A DNA stretch of 57,687 bases, taken from DASSWG01 sp035705295 (GTDB taxonomy: Bacteria; Bacteroidota; Bacteroidia; Flavobacteriales; Flavobacteriaceae). Location of the stretch: positions 1-57,687 of the forward strand of contig DASSWG010000079.1 in the NCBI GenBank assembly GCA_035705295.1, in the 5' to 3' direction. Made by a program: the position numbers and the translations under genes. The notes under the pieces are model-generated. The model was not told the DNA's origin, ran no database searches, and saw nothing but the letters and a program-made list of their open reading frames with translations. Shown in pieces: positions 7,752 to 15,588 of this stretch. Positions within the stretch are counted from its first letter, which is position 1, and each line of letters opens with the position of its first letter.

Positions 7752-8330
7752 TCAATGGTATTGATCGTTTTCCAATTTCTTTTTTAAGGTTTGCAATTGG
7801 TATTCATCAATCGCTTTCAATATCTTTTTTCGGTTCTTGTTGCGGATGGGGAAGTAGATTTTATAAGTGGTTTCTTCCATTACGGAAAGGTCTTCTTGTC
7901 CGGTTTTCAAATCTTTGTAAATGGAAATGATCTGATGGGTCATCGGAAATTCTTCTTCAAAAACCAGCTTCAAAAACTGTGCTTCCGGAAAATCCTCAAA
8001 ATAAAACCGATAACCGTAAGCTATTGCTGCGGAATTGATTTTTATTTCAGGGTATAGCATAGTGGTTTCCTCGAGAAATTGTTCAGAGCCTTCGTTTTCG
8101 AAACGGTCTTGGAATTTCATGCCAATGTTTATCAAAGAATCATTTACCTCAAATTTGCTGACAGTAAATGTATTGTGTTCACTTTCGCCCAGTTTGATGA
8201 AACCCTTTTTGCCCTCAAAATATCGCCCTTCTTCTTTCAATAAGGACACTATTTTTTGCCATTCTTTTTGTTGGGAATAACCACAAAAGGAAATTAACAG
8301 CATAAATAGGGGAAGGACTTTCTTCATCAT
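7752..8330 (-). CDS. Cassette A gene 6: exported hypothetical protein (family shared with 13964-14554)
   Basis: This 192-residue protein from the ATG at 8330 starts with a signal peptide (MMKKVLPLFMLLISFCGYSQ), so it is periplasmic or surface-associated. It is clearly paralogous to the protein at 13964-14554. Shared blocks are the YF...KxGFIxLxES...NTF start, (Q/N)DRFENE, YFEDFPEAQFL, HQI(I/V)SIYKDLK(T/S)GQED, and FPIR(N/S)KNR(K/R)KI(L/F)KAID near the C-terminus. The last gene of a six-gene operon, it starts 11 bp after the stop of gene 5. An upstream in-frame TTG at 8345 is possible but would add a non-signal extension. No known domain is recognised. Confidence 0.8.
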   Translation of the reverse strand: MMKKVLPLFMLLISFCGYSQQKEWQKIVSLLKEEGRYFEGKKGFIKLGESEHNTFTVSKFEVNDSLINIGMKFQDRFENEGSEQFLEETTMLYPEIKINSAAIAYGYRFYFEDFPEAQFLKLVFEEEFPMTHQIISIYKDLKTGQEDLSVMEETTYKIYFPIRNKNRKKILKAIDEYQLQTLKKKLENDQYH

Positions 8331-8341
8331 CGGTTTTTGTT

Positions 8342-8917
8342 TCAATTTCGATTATAATTTTGCTTTTCAGGTTCATTTGCCCCGAACCACCGATTGTTAT
8401 TGCCGGCTTTTATAGTATAGAGAAGGTTGGCCACCCTTTCAGGTGTTGCTTCTCCTATTACGAAAAACGACAAATTCTTGGTTTTGCCATAACGGGTCGT
8501 AATGGCTGAACACTCAACTAAAAGACTGTCTTTCATCTCTAATTTAAAAGTATAACCCGCCACTCCAAACAAAGTATCCTTCTTTTTTGAAAAATCGACC
8601 AGTTGGGGAATAATTAGTTTATAAGACACTACACTATCCGGATAACTTATGGCCATTTGCAGCCGGTACCCTACTTTTTTTGAACGAATACGATACCGGG
8701 TCGATGGTGACCAGTTGTACTGTTGGGTATTGAGCAAAAATGAAAGTTGGTTCATGGTATTTTCATTATAAACTTTTTGATTGCTCGTACCTTTCGAGAA
8801 TGTTATGGGTTCGTCTTTTTTAGTAGGGGTTTGTGCCTGAAAGTTAGGACTCCACCGGAATACTATTAAAAATAATAGTAGTTGAATGTACTGTAATAAT
8901 AACCTGTTCATACTCAT
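8342..8917 (-). CDS. Cassette A gene 5: exported hypothetical protein
   Basis: This 191-residue protein has an N-terminal signal sequence (MNRLLLQYIQLLLFLIVF) and a beta-rich body. The core around TFKLEMKDSLLVE, followed by a segment ending with NLLYTIK, resembles the C-terminal half of the cassette B protein at 14558-15532 (HFVLKMEDSVLIE ... ELLNNI). The similarity is modest but falls in the same order relative to flanking families. Its ATG overlaps the stop of gene 4 by one base (TAATG), which indicates translational coupling. No function can be assigned. Confidence 0.75.
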   Translation of the reverse strand: MSMNRLLLQYIQLLLFLIVFRWSPNFQAQTPTKKDEPITFSKGTSNQKVYNENTMNQLSFLLNTQQYNWSPSTRYRIRSKKVGYRLQMAISYPDSVVSYKLIIPQLVDFSKKKDTLFGVAGYTFKLEMKDSLLVECSAITTRYGKTKNLSFFVIGEATPERVANLLYTIKAGNNNRWFGANEPEKQNYNRN

Positions 8918-9435
8918 TACTCTCCAAATAAATCCTTATAAGGCTCTGCACCGCTTAGTTTTGCCATATGCATAATTGCACGAAGTACTTTGTCTATATT
9001 TTTGCGGGCGTTGGGTTGGTCTGCGTCATACCAAAGGAGGTGTCTTAGCCCATTTTCCTCGCTAAACCTATATTCACCATCATCCCTATCCTTATATTCA
9101 TACTTTTTTATAGGGATTTTCACAAAGGTAGGACGTGGATTAAATTTATTATGTGATGGTATTGCAGTATCTAATATGGCTATGTCTTCTATTACAAAAA
9201 TGTCTTTGTAGTAGATTCTTTTATTTGTCTCATAACATGATGATATTTCTTCAATATATTCTTCATTAAATTGATAAGTAAAAGAACAGGGATAACCCTC
9301 ATGGACATACTCAAAATTGAGATAGTTGCTTCCATTCTGTTTTAGCCATTCCAATGTTTCTTCTTTGGTCTGTGCAAAGGAAGAAAGGGTGATGAGCAAT
9401 ACTACGGCGGTTGTGATTGTTTTTAGTGTTTTCAT
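8917..9435 (-). CDS. Cassette A gene 4: exported hypothetical protein, TKEETxxWLK family
   Basis: This 172-residue protein has a cleavable signal peptide (MKTLKTITTAVVLLITLSSFAQ). The mature protein opens with TKEETLEWLKQNGSNY and ends with a helix, KVLRAIMHMAKLSGAE. The same opening and closing pattern occurs in gene 2 of this operon (TKEETIAWIKEKLEKYG ... VKALNHLATLNSCE) and in the N-terminal half of the cassette B protein at 14558-15532 (DDALLWLQQHQEK ... AVQAIMQLVRHND). The three are therefore one family. It is followed by gene 5 with a one-base overlap. No function is known to me. Confidence 0.78.
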   Translation of the reverse strand: MKTLKTITTAVVLLITLSSFAQTKEETLEWLKQNGSNYLNFEYVHEGYPCSFTYQFNEEYIEEISSCYETNKRIYYKDIFVIEDIAILDTAIPSHNKFNPRPTFVKIPIKKYEYKDRDDGEYRFSEENGLRHLLWYDADQPNARKNIDKVLRAIMHMAKLSGAEPYKDLFGE

Positions 9436-9446
9436 TTTTTTTTGAT

Positions 9447-10679
9447 TTATGGGTTAATTTTTTCATCAAATAATAAATCGAGAAATTGGTCTAAGGCATA
9501 TTTATTTTGCATATAAAAATGCAAGCCATGTTCATCTGGATAAGTATTGTCTTTGAAGTCAACTTCATAAACAGGAAGATTTTCTGAATTATAACCGATG
9601 GATATCATCGTATCTTTTGTACGGTCTATTTCGCTTTGCCCGTCTGTTTCTACATTTGCCCCCAATGAAGTAGCACCCACTTTTTTTGATAAATACCTTT
9701 TTTTCTTTAAAAACTTCTTGCTCAAAGCTTCATCCGTTTCTTTATATCCAATAATCACTCTTTTTATGTTGTTGTTTACTGGAAGAATGGTATCATTTTG
9801 ATTGGTTCGGGTATCTTTTCTATGATTAAAATCTATAAACGTTGTTGTTCCCGGAATCGCCGGAGCTATCATCCCAATTCTAATATCTTTGTTCGAAGGT
9901 GCAGATATTTTCATCATATCTTCATAATATCCTTTCTCCTTTACATTGGTCCATTTGCTGGTGGTATTGAAAAGTGCCCCAGTCCCCACACTTGCGCCTA
10001 AACTGTGAGTAATCAGGCGCACTTTTGTTGTTACATCAATACAGTTAATGATCTTTCTAACAGCATTCGCTACATACGAGGAATTCATTTGTGCTGTTGA
10101 CCAGATTTTCATCGCACTAAAACCTTTTCCTTTGTCCGTTAACCCATCCCAGTAAACTTCAAGAAAAACACGTCTTTTATCAGGCTTGAAATGTTCAATA
10201 TAATTTTCCAACTCATAATAATTTGGGGTGGGATAATCTGCATTATAACCGTGAATCAAAATGACTAATTCATTGGTATTGTTGGCTTGTTTTAAACTTT
10301 CAATCGTGTTTGATAAATTTTCAAGTATTTTCACTTGTACAGCCTTGAATTGCTCTTTGCTGGGTATATTGGTGTTAACATTGTAGTGCTTTGACAAACT
10401 ATCTATGCGTGTTGTTTTTGCTAAAAAATAAGATTTAAGATTTCCATTATATTCTTTAGTGCTTATATTTAAGCACTTTGATTCACCTTTTATAAATTCC
10501 TTCTTAGGAATAGAAAAATCGGCGTCAGGATAAAAACTCCCTCTTTTATCAATATAAACCCTAACTACGTTGTTTTGATTTCCCTGATTTTGTCTGCGGT
10601 TTCCAAACCACAATTGATTTTGAGCCACACAACCATAAAGCAGCATTGGAAGAAACAGTAAACAGACCAATCTCCTCAT
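9447..10679 (-). CDS. Cassette A gene 3: lipoprotein with alpha/beta-hydrolase fold
   Basis: This 410-residue protein starts with a lipoprotein signal (MRRLVCLLFLPMLLYGC, lipobox LLYGC), so it is lipid-anchored in the envelope. The middle shows an alpha/beta-hydrolase: the oxyanion strand ELVILIHGYNADYP (about residues 141-154) and the nucleophile elbow LITHSLGASVGTGAL (G/THSxG type, Ser in HSLG). A candidate catalytic His lies in the C-terminal EHGLHFYMQNKYALDQF segment. The layout resembles DUF900-like and esterase or lipase families, but the substrate is unknown. It has no counterpart in cassette B. It is 16 bp downstream of gene 2 and 11 bp upstream of gene 4, well inside the operon. Confidence 0.8.
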   Translation of the reverse strand: MRRLVCLLFLPMLLYGCVAQNQLWFGNRRQNQGNQNNVVRVYIDKRGSFYPDADFSIPKKEFIKGESKCLNISTKEYNGNLKSYFLAKTTRIDSLSKHYNVNTNIPSKEQFKAVQVKILENLSNTIESLKQANNTNELVILIHGYNADYPTPNYYELENYIEHFKPDKRRVFLEVYWDGLTDKGKGFSAMKIWSTAQMNSSYVANAVRKIINCIDVTTKVRLITHSLGASVGTGALFNTTSKWTNVKEKGYYEDMMKISAPSNKDIRIGMIAPAIPGTTTFIDFNHRKDTRTNQNDTILPVNNNIKRVIIGYKETDEALSKKFLKKKRYLSKKVGATSLGANVETDGQSEIDRTKDTMISIGYNSENLPVYEVDFKDNTYPDEHGLHFYMQNKYALDQFLDLLFDEKINP

Positions 10680-10695
10680 AACATTTATTTTAAAG

Positions 10696-11151
10696 TTAAA
10701 ACGCCTCCTCTTCCTTTTCGCAGGAATTAAGAGTAGCTAAATGGTTAAGAGCTTTCACCATACGTTCGTATAGATTATCTTCTCTATCTTCAAGACCTAC
10801 AGTCCTGCTTGTGCCGCTATAATATTTTCCCCATGACACCTTTTCATATTCTATTACTTCAGTATTTGTCGTTATCCCACTATAACTAGCACGCCAATTT
10901 GCTGCAATAGGAAAAGTTTCAGTTCTATAATATTTATCATTTCCTTGTAATTTTACAGTGAAAGTAATACTGCATTCTGTTATGTGAATGTCGCTCACAT
11001 AATAATCATGATGGGCTCCTTTACCTCTCCCATACTTTTCCAGCTTCTCCTTTATCCACGCAATGGTTTCCTCTTTGGTTTGCGCTTGTGTGGTTTGCAT
11101 GGTTGCGAATGTGAAAAGACAAATGGTTAAAATGGTGATTGCTTTTTTCAT
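10696..11151 (-). CDS. Cassette A gene 2: exported hypothetical protein, TKEETxxWIK family
   Basis: This 151-residue protein from the ATG at 11151 has the signal peptide MKKAITILTICLFTFATM...QAQ. An upstream in-frame start at 11190 would run into gene 1 and add a hydrophilic tail before the signal. Mature residues begin TKEETIAWIKEKLEKYG, and the C-terminal helix reads MVKALNHLATLNSCEKEEE. Both are shared with gene 4 of the operon and with the protein at 14558-15532. The middle is a beta-rich stretch with many Tyr, Ser and Thr. It lies 16 bp downstream of gene 1. Function unknown. Confidence 0.75.
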   Translation of the reverse strand: MKKAITILTICLFTFATMQTTQAQTKEETIAWIKEKLEKYGRGKGAHHDYYVSDIHITECSITFTVKLQGNDKYYRTETFPIAANWRASYSGITTNTEVIEYEKVSWGKYYSGTSRTVGLEDREDNLYERMVKALNHLATLNSCEKEEEAF

Positions 11152-11167
11152 AATTGTGTTTTTGTTT

Positions 11168-11740
11168 TTATTGTTTAACGCGTATATCAAAGTCTCTCAA
11201 ATACATTTCGGTGATTTGTGTCTTATAGTCTGCGGTAACAATCCAACCAGACTCTTCCCAAACATTCTTTATATTGTCATAATCACGCTTGGCGGCCTCT
11301 GAAAATTCAAGCGTGGTAAAATCGCCCAAAGCATGGCTTACCTGTACCGTAAATTCTTTTTCGTGGGTTGACGAATAGCTTTTGTTATTGTCCAAACCTG
11401 CCGTGCCGTCAATATAAAGGTCAAATTTGCTTATTGGGTATCCATATTTCCCATATCCGGGGATATATGTTTTTTCCACGCCTTTGCTTTCCGCTGCCTT
11501 CACAAAATCATCGGGGCCGTCCAAAATATACAATCTTACATCGTGTATTTTCAATTGTGTGGCAAAGCCTTCAAAGGTTGCATCGAACAACACTACCACT
11601 GAATAGTTTTCCGAATATCCACCTCCTATATCGTGCTGGATTATTTCATAGTTCCGTGTTTGTTGCGCCTGTAATGAACCAAAAGCCATAAAGCAAATAA
11701 GGCAGGTCATCGCTAAGAAGTTGTTGAATGGATTTTTCAT
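11168..11740 (-). CDS. Cassette A gene 1: exported protein homologous to the N-terminal domain of the WG-repeat protein
   Basis: This 190-residue protein has a signal peptide ending near SLQAQ. Its mature part matches residues ~25-180 of the protein at 15589-19095: FEGFATQL versus REGFATQL, ALGDFTTLEF versus GLGDFNTFEF, and TEMYLRDFDIRV versus TTLYLSDLKNEI at the end. I call this 'domain X'; it matches no family that I know. It is the promoter-proximal gene of a six-gene operon that starts at the -7 box and dyad at 11774-11824. An exported binding or adhesion role is only a guess. Confidence 0.78.
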   Translation of the reverse strand: MKNPFNNFLAMTCLICFMAFGSLQAQQTRNYEIIQHDIGGGYSENYSVVVLFDATFEGFATQLKIHDVRLYILDGPDDFVKAAESKGVEKTYIPGYGKYGYPISKFDLYIDGTAGLDNNKSYSSTHEKEFTVQVSHALGDFTTLEFSEAAKRDYDNIKNVWEESGWIVTADYKTQITEMYLRDFDIRVKQ

Positions 11741-11773
11741 AAGTATGGTTTTAAAGTTAATTGGATTTTATTT

Positions 11774-11824
11774 CAAAAGTAAGGGGGTTTTGTTTTTAAT
11801 AAAATACCCTTTTTAGGGTATTTT
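11774..11824 (-). promoter_or_regulatory. Cassette A promoter: TANNTTTG box plus 24-bp dyad operator
   Basis: Minus-strand TACTTTTG (11774-11781) lies 33 bp before the start of gene 1. Exactly 19 bp further upstream is a perfect dyad, AAAATACCCT (11801-11810)-TTTT-AGGGTATTTT (11815-11824), covering the expected -33 region. The same dyad at the same 19-bp spacing precedes the WG-repeat gene (19118-19168). The site also lies in the divergent spacer, 75 bp before the PAS-LuxR gene at 11899, so the regulator could control itself. The core TACCCTT-N2-TAGGGTA has the 7-2-7 layout that NarL/GerE-type HTH proteins bind. Confidence 0.75.
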
Positions 11825-11898
11825 TACATAAAAATCGAGTATATTGTCATGCTGAAAATTATTTTAACATTTTTAATAAAATCCAAAACTCTTATAGT

Positions 11899-12663
11899 AT
11901 GGAAAAACTGATACTCGACGAAGCCCACAAAATATGGACGGAAATAGCACAGCATAAAACCCCGGGGGAACTTCAGCTCGAAGTGGAACTCTACAAAAAA
12001 CTCCTGAACATTTTTCAGGTGGGGGATTATTGTTATTTTATATTCAACCCCCCCGAAATGAAGATCGAATATGTAAGCGAATCAATTGCCAACATTACAG
12101 GGTACGACCCGGCGGAGTTTACATTGGATTTTCTGATGGAAATCATCCATCCCGACGATTTGCCCTATTTTTTGGACTTTGAAGCCACCGTCACCAATTT
12201 TTGGGGCCAATTGCCCCCGGAAAAAGTGATGAAATATAAAAGCCGGTATGATTACCGGATAAGAAAAAAAAACGGTGAGTATATGCGGATATTGCAGCAA
12301 ATAGTGACCATACAAAGCGATGACGAGGGCGCCGTGTTGCGCACTTTTGTGGTGCACACCGATATTTCACACCTGAAAAGGGACAATAAAATGGTTTTGT
12401 CCTTTATAGGAATGGAAGGTGAACCTTCTTATGTCGATGTGCAACCAATACAAAAATTCTCCCCCTCAAAAGCCTTGTTCACCAACCGCGAAAAAGAAAT
12501 CGTGCACTTAATGTCCCAGGCAAAAACAACCCACGAAATCGCCGAAAAATTATACATTAGCCCACAAACCGTTTCCTCGCACCGCAAAAATATATTCAAA
12601 AAAACAGGGGCCACTTCCGTGGTGCAATTAATTGGTCTCGTGCTGGAAAAAGGATGGCTGTAA
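11899..12663 (+). CDS. PAS-LuxR transcriptional regulator, divergent from cassette A
   Basis: This 254-residue cytoplasmic protein has no signal or membrane segment. Residues ~40-155 form a PAS domain of the PAS_3 type: YVSESIANITGYDPAEF, EIIHPDDLPYFLDFE, YRIRKKNGEYMRILQQ, and the TDISHLK end motif. Residues ~190-254 are a LuxR/GerE helix-turn-helix: LFTNREKEIVHLMSQ, THEIAEKLYISPQTVSSHRK, and IFKKTGATSVVQLIG. It therefore senses a small ligand, a redox state or a partner protein and binds DNA. Its gene faces away from cassette A, and the dyad lies between them, so it is the prime candidate regulator of cassettes A and B. A strong terminator follows at 12708-12740. Confidence 0.9.
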   Translation: MEKLILDEAHKIWTEIAQHKTPGELQLEVELYKKLLNIFQVGDYCYFIFNPPEMKIEYVSESIANITGYDPAEFTLDFLMEIIHPDDLPYFLDFEATVTNFWGQLPPEKVMKYKSRYDYRIRKKNGEYMRILQQIVTIQSDDEGAVLRTFVVHTDISHLKRDNKMVLSFIGMEGEPSYVDVQPIQKFSPSKALFTNREKEIVHLMSQAKTTHEIAEKLYISPQTVSSHRKNIFKKTGATSVVQLIGLVLEKGWL

Positions 12664-12700
12664 TGAGTTCTGAGTTAAAGCAAAACAGCTATTTTCCATA

Positions 12701-12806
12701 TATTGAGAAACCCCGTAGGTTTTAAGAACCTGCGGGGTTTTGTTTGATTATTTATCGCTTGAAAATTCTATTTTTCAAGCTCGACAAATTCTTGGAAATT
12801 TTCTTT
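12701..12806 (-). repeat. ~100-bp dispersed repeat with terminator hairpin, copy 1
   Basis: Stem AAACCCCGTAGGTT (12708-12721) pairs with AACCTGCGGGGTTT (12727-12740) around a 5-base loop, with T-runs outside, so it can terminate both the regulator gene and the leftward remnant. The hairpin, its flanks and the end of the adjoining ORF (KENFQEF... and TAG) recur inverted at 34729-34837. The words AATAGAATTTT, ATAAATAATCAAA and TTTCTCAATA are conserved between the copies. Confidence 0.8.
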
Positions 12807-12932
12807 GTTCTTTCCGCGCAACACCTCTTTAATAAGCGTGGTTTTCACGACTTGTTTCGCACCAATGACCACAAGGGTTTTCCCTTTGAACAATTTTTCG
12901 GAAAGGGCATTTTTAAGTATTCTTTCTATCAT
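12768..12932 (-). pseudogene. Remnant of a DUF4143-type ATPase: N-terminus joined to C-terminal tail
   Basis: Fifty-four codons read from an ATG at 12932. The first part is the usual N-terminus of AAA_14 ATPases: MIERILKNALSEKLFKGK, then the P-loop-like VVIGAKQVVKTTLIKEV, where the normal G of GKT is V. The last residues, NKENFQEFVELEK, match the C-terminal tail seen in the scar at 34618-34767. About 300 residues of core are missing, so this is an internally deleted gene. It belongs to a different subfamily from the intact ATPase at 6280-7533. Confidence 0.7.
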
Positions 12933-12944
12933 CACTTTTTTGTT

Positions 12945-12974
12945 ATTCACCAAAAAGACTAACTTTTGGTGAAT
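12945..12974. promoter_or_regulatory. Perfect 11-bp inverted repeat upstream of the ATPase remnant
   Basis: ATTCACCAAAA (12945-12955) and TTTTGGTGAAT (12964-12974) are separated by 8 bp and lie 13-42 bp before the ATG of the remnant ATPase. It is well placed to be that gene's old operator. It also lies just beyond the 3' end of the hypothetical gene at 12987-13559 and could form a weak hairpin there, though it lacks the GC content of a terminator. Confidence 0.5.
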
Positions 12975-12986
12975 ACAAACATGTGC

Positions 12987-13559
12987 CTATGGGTTCAATC
13001 TTCCGGCATACCATTCTTCTTCCAAGGAAAAAGCGATCAGCCAATTTAAATTTTCGGGAAAAATAACCACATCTCCATGCCAAAAGTTGAACAATTTATC
13101 CTCGTCATCGAAAACCAAATCGTATAGTTGCACTTTCAACAAAGGGGCGTACCTCAAATAATAAATAGATACCGGTTGGTTTTGGAGCTCCAAAAAATCA
13201 ATTGCATCTTTAAGTATTGAAGGGACTTTCAATTTTTGCACCGGCGGCACATAGCGCAAGGCATTTGTACTGGGATACCGTTCAAATAGATTGTGCAGAT
13301 TTTTGGCCGCATCGGTGTTTCCTGCGTGGGCAAGCAAGGGTTGAAAAACGGGTTCTTTGAGTGCTTCGGAAAGATGAGGCAACAACAAGGTTTTGTCTGG
13401 AATTATCAAATCGCACAAAGCATAGGCAATTTTCCGCTGTTCCAATAGGACCAATATCTCCGTAAATGGTTGGATGGAGTTTTCAACAAAAGCTTCGGCC
13501 TTCAACTTATGCTGAAGAGCCGTTTTCAATTGCTTCAATTTTTCTTTTCGAGATGGCAT
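12987..13559 (-). CDS. Hypothetical cytoplasmic protein
   Basis: This 190-residue protein from the ATG at 13559 has no signal peptide. It opens with a charged helix (MPSRKEKLKQLKTALQHKLK) and continues with mixed helical segments and an aromatic C-terminal part (KLFNFWHGDVVIF, LIAFSLEEEWYAG). An in-frame TTG at 13598 would add 13 residues and is less likely. I recognise no family. It stands alone between the ATPase remnant and the long non-coding gap 13600-13963. Confidence 0.65.
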   Translation of the reverse strand: MPSRKEKLKQLKTALQHKLKAEAFVENSIQPFTEILVLLEQRKIAYALCDLIIPDKTLLLPHLSEALKEPVFQPLLAHAGNTDAAKNLHNLFERYPSTNALRYVPPVQKLKVPSILKDAIDFLELQNQPVSIYYLRYAPLLKVQLYDLVFDDEDKLFNFWHGDVVIFPENLNWLIAFSLEEEWYAGRLNP

Positions 13560-13963
13560 TGGTTTTAAATATAAATGCTCGTCCGTAATGATACCCAAAA
13601 ATTCAATATGGTGAATATCAGCGAAAATCAGCGTTGTTTAAATCAGCGCATATCAGCGAGAAAGCCTCGCCGTCAGGCAGGTTTACGCAAATCATTCCGC
13701 GGATTATCGCAGAGAAAACACTTCAAAAAATCTGAATGTCACGAATTCCATGGCACAAAACAATACTTTGGGTGTAAAAACGGACAAGCATATAAATATA
13801 TTCCAAAAAATTGTCTTTGTTGATAAGAATTTGCTTTATCGAAGGGTATTTCTCGGTAAACGATTTGGTGAACATATAACATCTTAGGGTTGCAACCACA
13901 CTATATTATACTTTTTTGGGTACGGAACCCTATCATAGAGGCTAGAAAAAAATTGTCATGTTT
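13560..13963. other. Non-coding gap with ATCAGCG words
   Basis: No convincing gene is seen. Bases 13613-13675 repeat the word ATCAGCG four times with irregular spacing, followed by GCGGATTATCGCAGA-like words. A 45-codon ORF (13750-13887) is possible but has no start signal or similarity that I can see. An inverted pair TAGGGTT / AACCCTA lies at about 13885-13932, beyond the 3' end of cassette B. Confidence 0.5.
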
Positions 13964-14554
13964 TTAATGCCGGTTGATTTCCAATTTGGTTTTCAAGGTT
14001 TTGCTTTGGTACCTGTCAATGGCCTTGAAAATTTTCCTCCGGTTTTTGCTTCTGATCGGGAACAGGAGCTGGTTGGTTGCCTCTTCCATCGTTGTTTTGT
14101 CTTCTTGACCGGATTTTAAATCTTTGTAAATGGAAACGATTTGATGGATCAATGGCATTTCTTTTTCAAACTCAATGAGCAGGAATTGCGCTTCGGGAAA
14201 ATCTTCAAAATAATAATCGCAGTCATACATAATCCCGGCCGATAGAATGTTATAATACCCATAATCTTGGAAGACGATGGTTTCTTTCAAATAGTGTTCG
14301 GAATGTTCGTTTTCAAAACGGTCATTGAGGCGCATGGCAGAAACCATCATGGTATCGTTGATCGAAAATTTTTCAATAACAAAGGTATTATAGCTGCTTT
14401 CTGTCAATTGGATAAAGCCGTTTTTTTGGGTGAAATATTCGGCTTCTTGTTGCAGCAGCCCCGTCAGATTGTGCCATTCAGCATCTTGTGCGTTTGTTTG
14501 AAAAACCAAGGGCAGCAGCAAAAAAAGGGAAAAAGGTATTTTAAAATTATACAT
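13964..14554 (-). CDS. Cassette B gene 3: exported hypothetical protein (family shared with 7752-8330)
   Basis: This 196-residue protein has a signal peptide (IPFSLFLLLPLVFQTNAQ). It aligns from end to end with the cassette A protein at 7752-8330. The strongest blocks are GFIQLTES-YNTF, NDRFENE-SE-YLKET, YFEDFPEAQFLLIEFE, HQIVSIYKDLKSGQED, and FPIRSKNRRKIFKAIDRYQ. As in cassette A, it is the last gene of its operon, starting 3 bp after the stop of the upstream gene. Function unknown. The conservation of both sequence and operon position argues that it works with the upstream families. Confidence 0.8.
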   Translation of the reverse strand: MYNFKIPFSLFLLLPLVFQTNAQDAEWHNLTGLLQQEAEYFTQKNGFIQLTESSYNTFVIEKFSINDTMMVSAMRLNDRFENEHSEHYLKETIVFQDYGYYNILSAGIMYDCDYYFEDFPEAQFLLIEFEKEMPLIHQIVSIYKDLKSGQEDKTTMEEATNQLLFPIRSKNRRKIFKAIDRYQSKTLKTKLEINRH

Positions 14555-14557
14555 ATT

Positions 14558-15532
14558 TCAATCATTTAAAGCAGGTGGGCAATTGGTATTCTCTAGAATT
14601 TTATATTCTATTTTTTTTCGTCGCCGGTTGTTATCAAGGCAGATATTGTTGAGCAATTCTGTCGTTTCGGCAATCAAGTAGGGGCTTAGCATTGTGAAAA
14701 CAACTTCGGGGCGTTTAATGTACCGGGATTTGTTTTTCGTGCCCGAAATTTCGATTAGGACACTGTCTTCCATTTTTAGGACAAAATGAATAAAGTCTTT
14801 ATTTTGGTTTGTAGTATCCGGAATTCTGGCGAACGACAAAATTTTCCGCAAGGAAATGGTACAAGATTGGTGCCACCCAAATTGGGATTGCGATATTTCC
14901 AAATAATGGTGGTCTTTTAAGGCTGTTTTTATACTATATCCTTTGGAAGGGGGAAGCGAAAATTGAGGTTGGTTGATGACGTTGGGCAACTTTTTGTAAT
15001 TGTCCCAAACGTTTTTGTGTTTTGGTGGCGGTCCATCATTGTGGCGAACCAATTGCATAATGGCTTGAACGGCTTGCCATACGTTTTGTTTCGCGATAGT
15101 GTCGTTTGCCCTGAAACCGAAATATAGATGAAAAACCGCGTTGTTTTCTTCCAAAGCTTCTCCTTCATCGGATAGAGAATGCATGGGAACGGGAAAGGAA
15201 GACAACATAACCCTGTAAAAAGCACCTTTGTTTATCGTATCCAGTGGCAAGTTGTTTATATCCGTTATCGGCTCCAACTCATGATAAAACCAATCCTCGT
15301 TACTTTTGTTCCAAGAGTTGTTTTCGGCATCAAAAAAGAGCGTTTGTTCTACAATTTTGTCGGGCAAAAAACGGAAACTTTTTTCTAAGGACCCTTTGCC
15401 GTTTTCAATTCGGTAAGTCAATTTTTCTTGGTGCTGTTGCAGCCACAGCAATGCGTCATCCGGTGATTGCGCGGAAAGGTTTTGCGTGAAAAAAGAAAAT
15501 AAAAAAAGATATTTAAAGAAATGGAATTTCAT
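14558..15532 (-). CDS. Cassette B gene 2: exported two-domain hypothetical, fusion of the gene 4 and gene 5 families of cassette A
   Basis: This 324-residue protein from the ATG at 15532 (MKFHFFKYLFLFSFFTQNLSAQ) has a clear signal peptide; the 17 extra codons from 15583 are not credible. Residues ~23-180 resemble the proteins at 8917-9435 and 10696-11151 (DDALLWLQQHQEK at the start, NVWQAVQAIMQLVRHND at the end). Residues ~190-310 resemble 8342-8917 (HFVLKMEDSVLIE, then a final helix with ELLNNI). In cassette A the two parts are separate genes joined by a one-base overlap; here they are one polypeptide. It lies 56 bp downstream of the WG-repeat gene. No biochemical function is known. Confidence 0.78.
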   Translation of the reverse strand: MKFHFFKYLFLFSFFTQNLSAQSPDDALLWLQQHQEKLTYRIENGKGSLEKSFRFLPDKIVEQTLFFDAENNSWNKSNEDWFYHELEPITDINNLPLDTINKGAFYRVMLSSFPVPMHSLSDEGEALEENNAVFHLYFGFRANDTIAKQNVWQAVQAIMQLVRHNDGPPPKHKNVWDNYKKLPNVINQPQFSLPPSKGYSIKTALKDHHYLEISQSQFGWHQSCTISLRKILSFARIPDTTNQNKDFIHFVLKMEDSVLIEISGTKNKSRYIKRPEVVFTMLSPYLIAETTELLNNICLDNNRRRKKIEYKILENTNCPPALND

Positions 15533-15588
15533 TGTTTTGAACCTTATTTTTCGCAAGGTCCATATGTTTTTAGTGATTGGCATCGGTG

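Noticed and set aside
13750..13887. 45-codon ORF starting MAQNNTLGVK
   Set aside because: Short, no promoter or start signal, no recognisable feature, and inside a word-repeat spacer.
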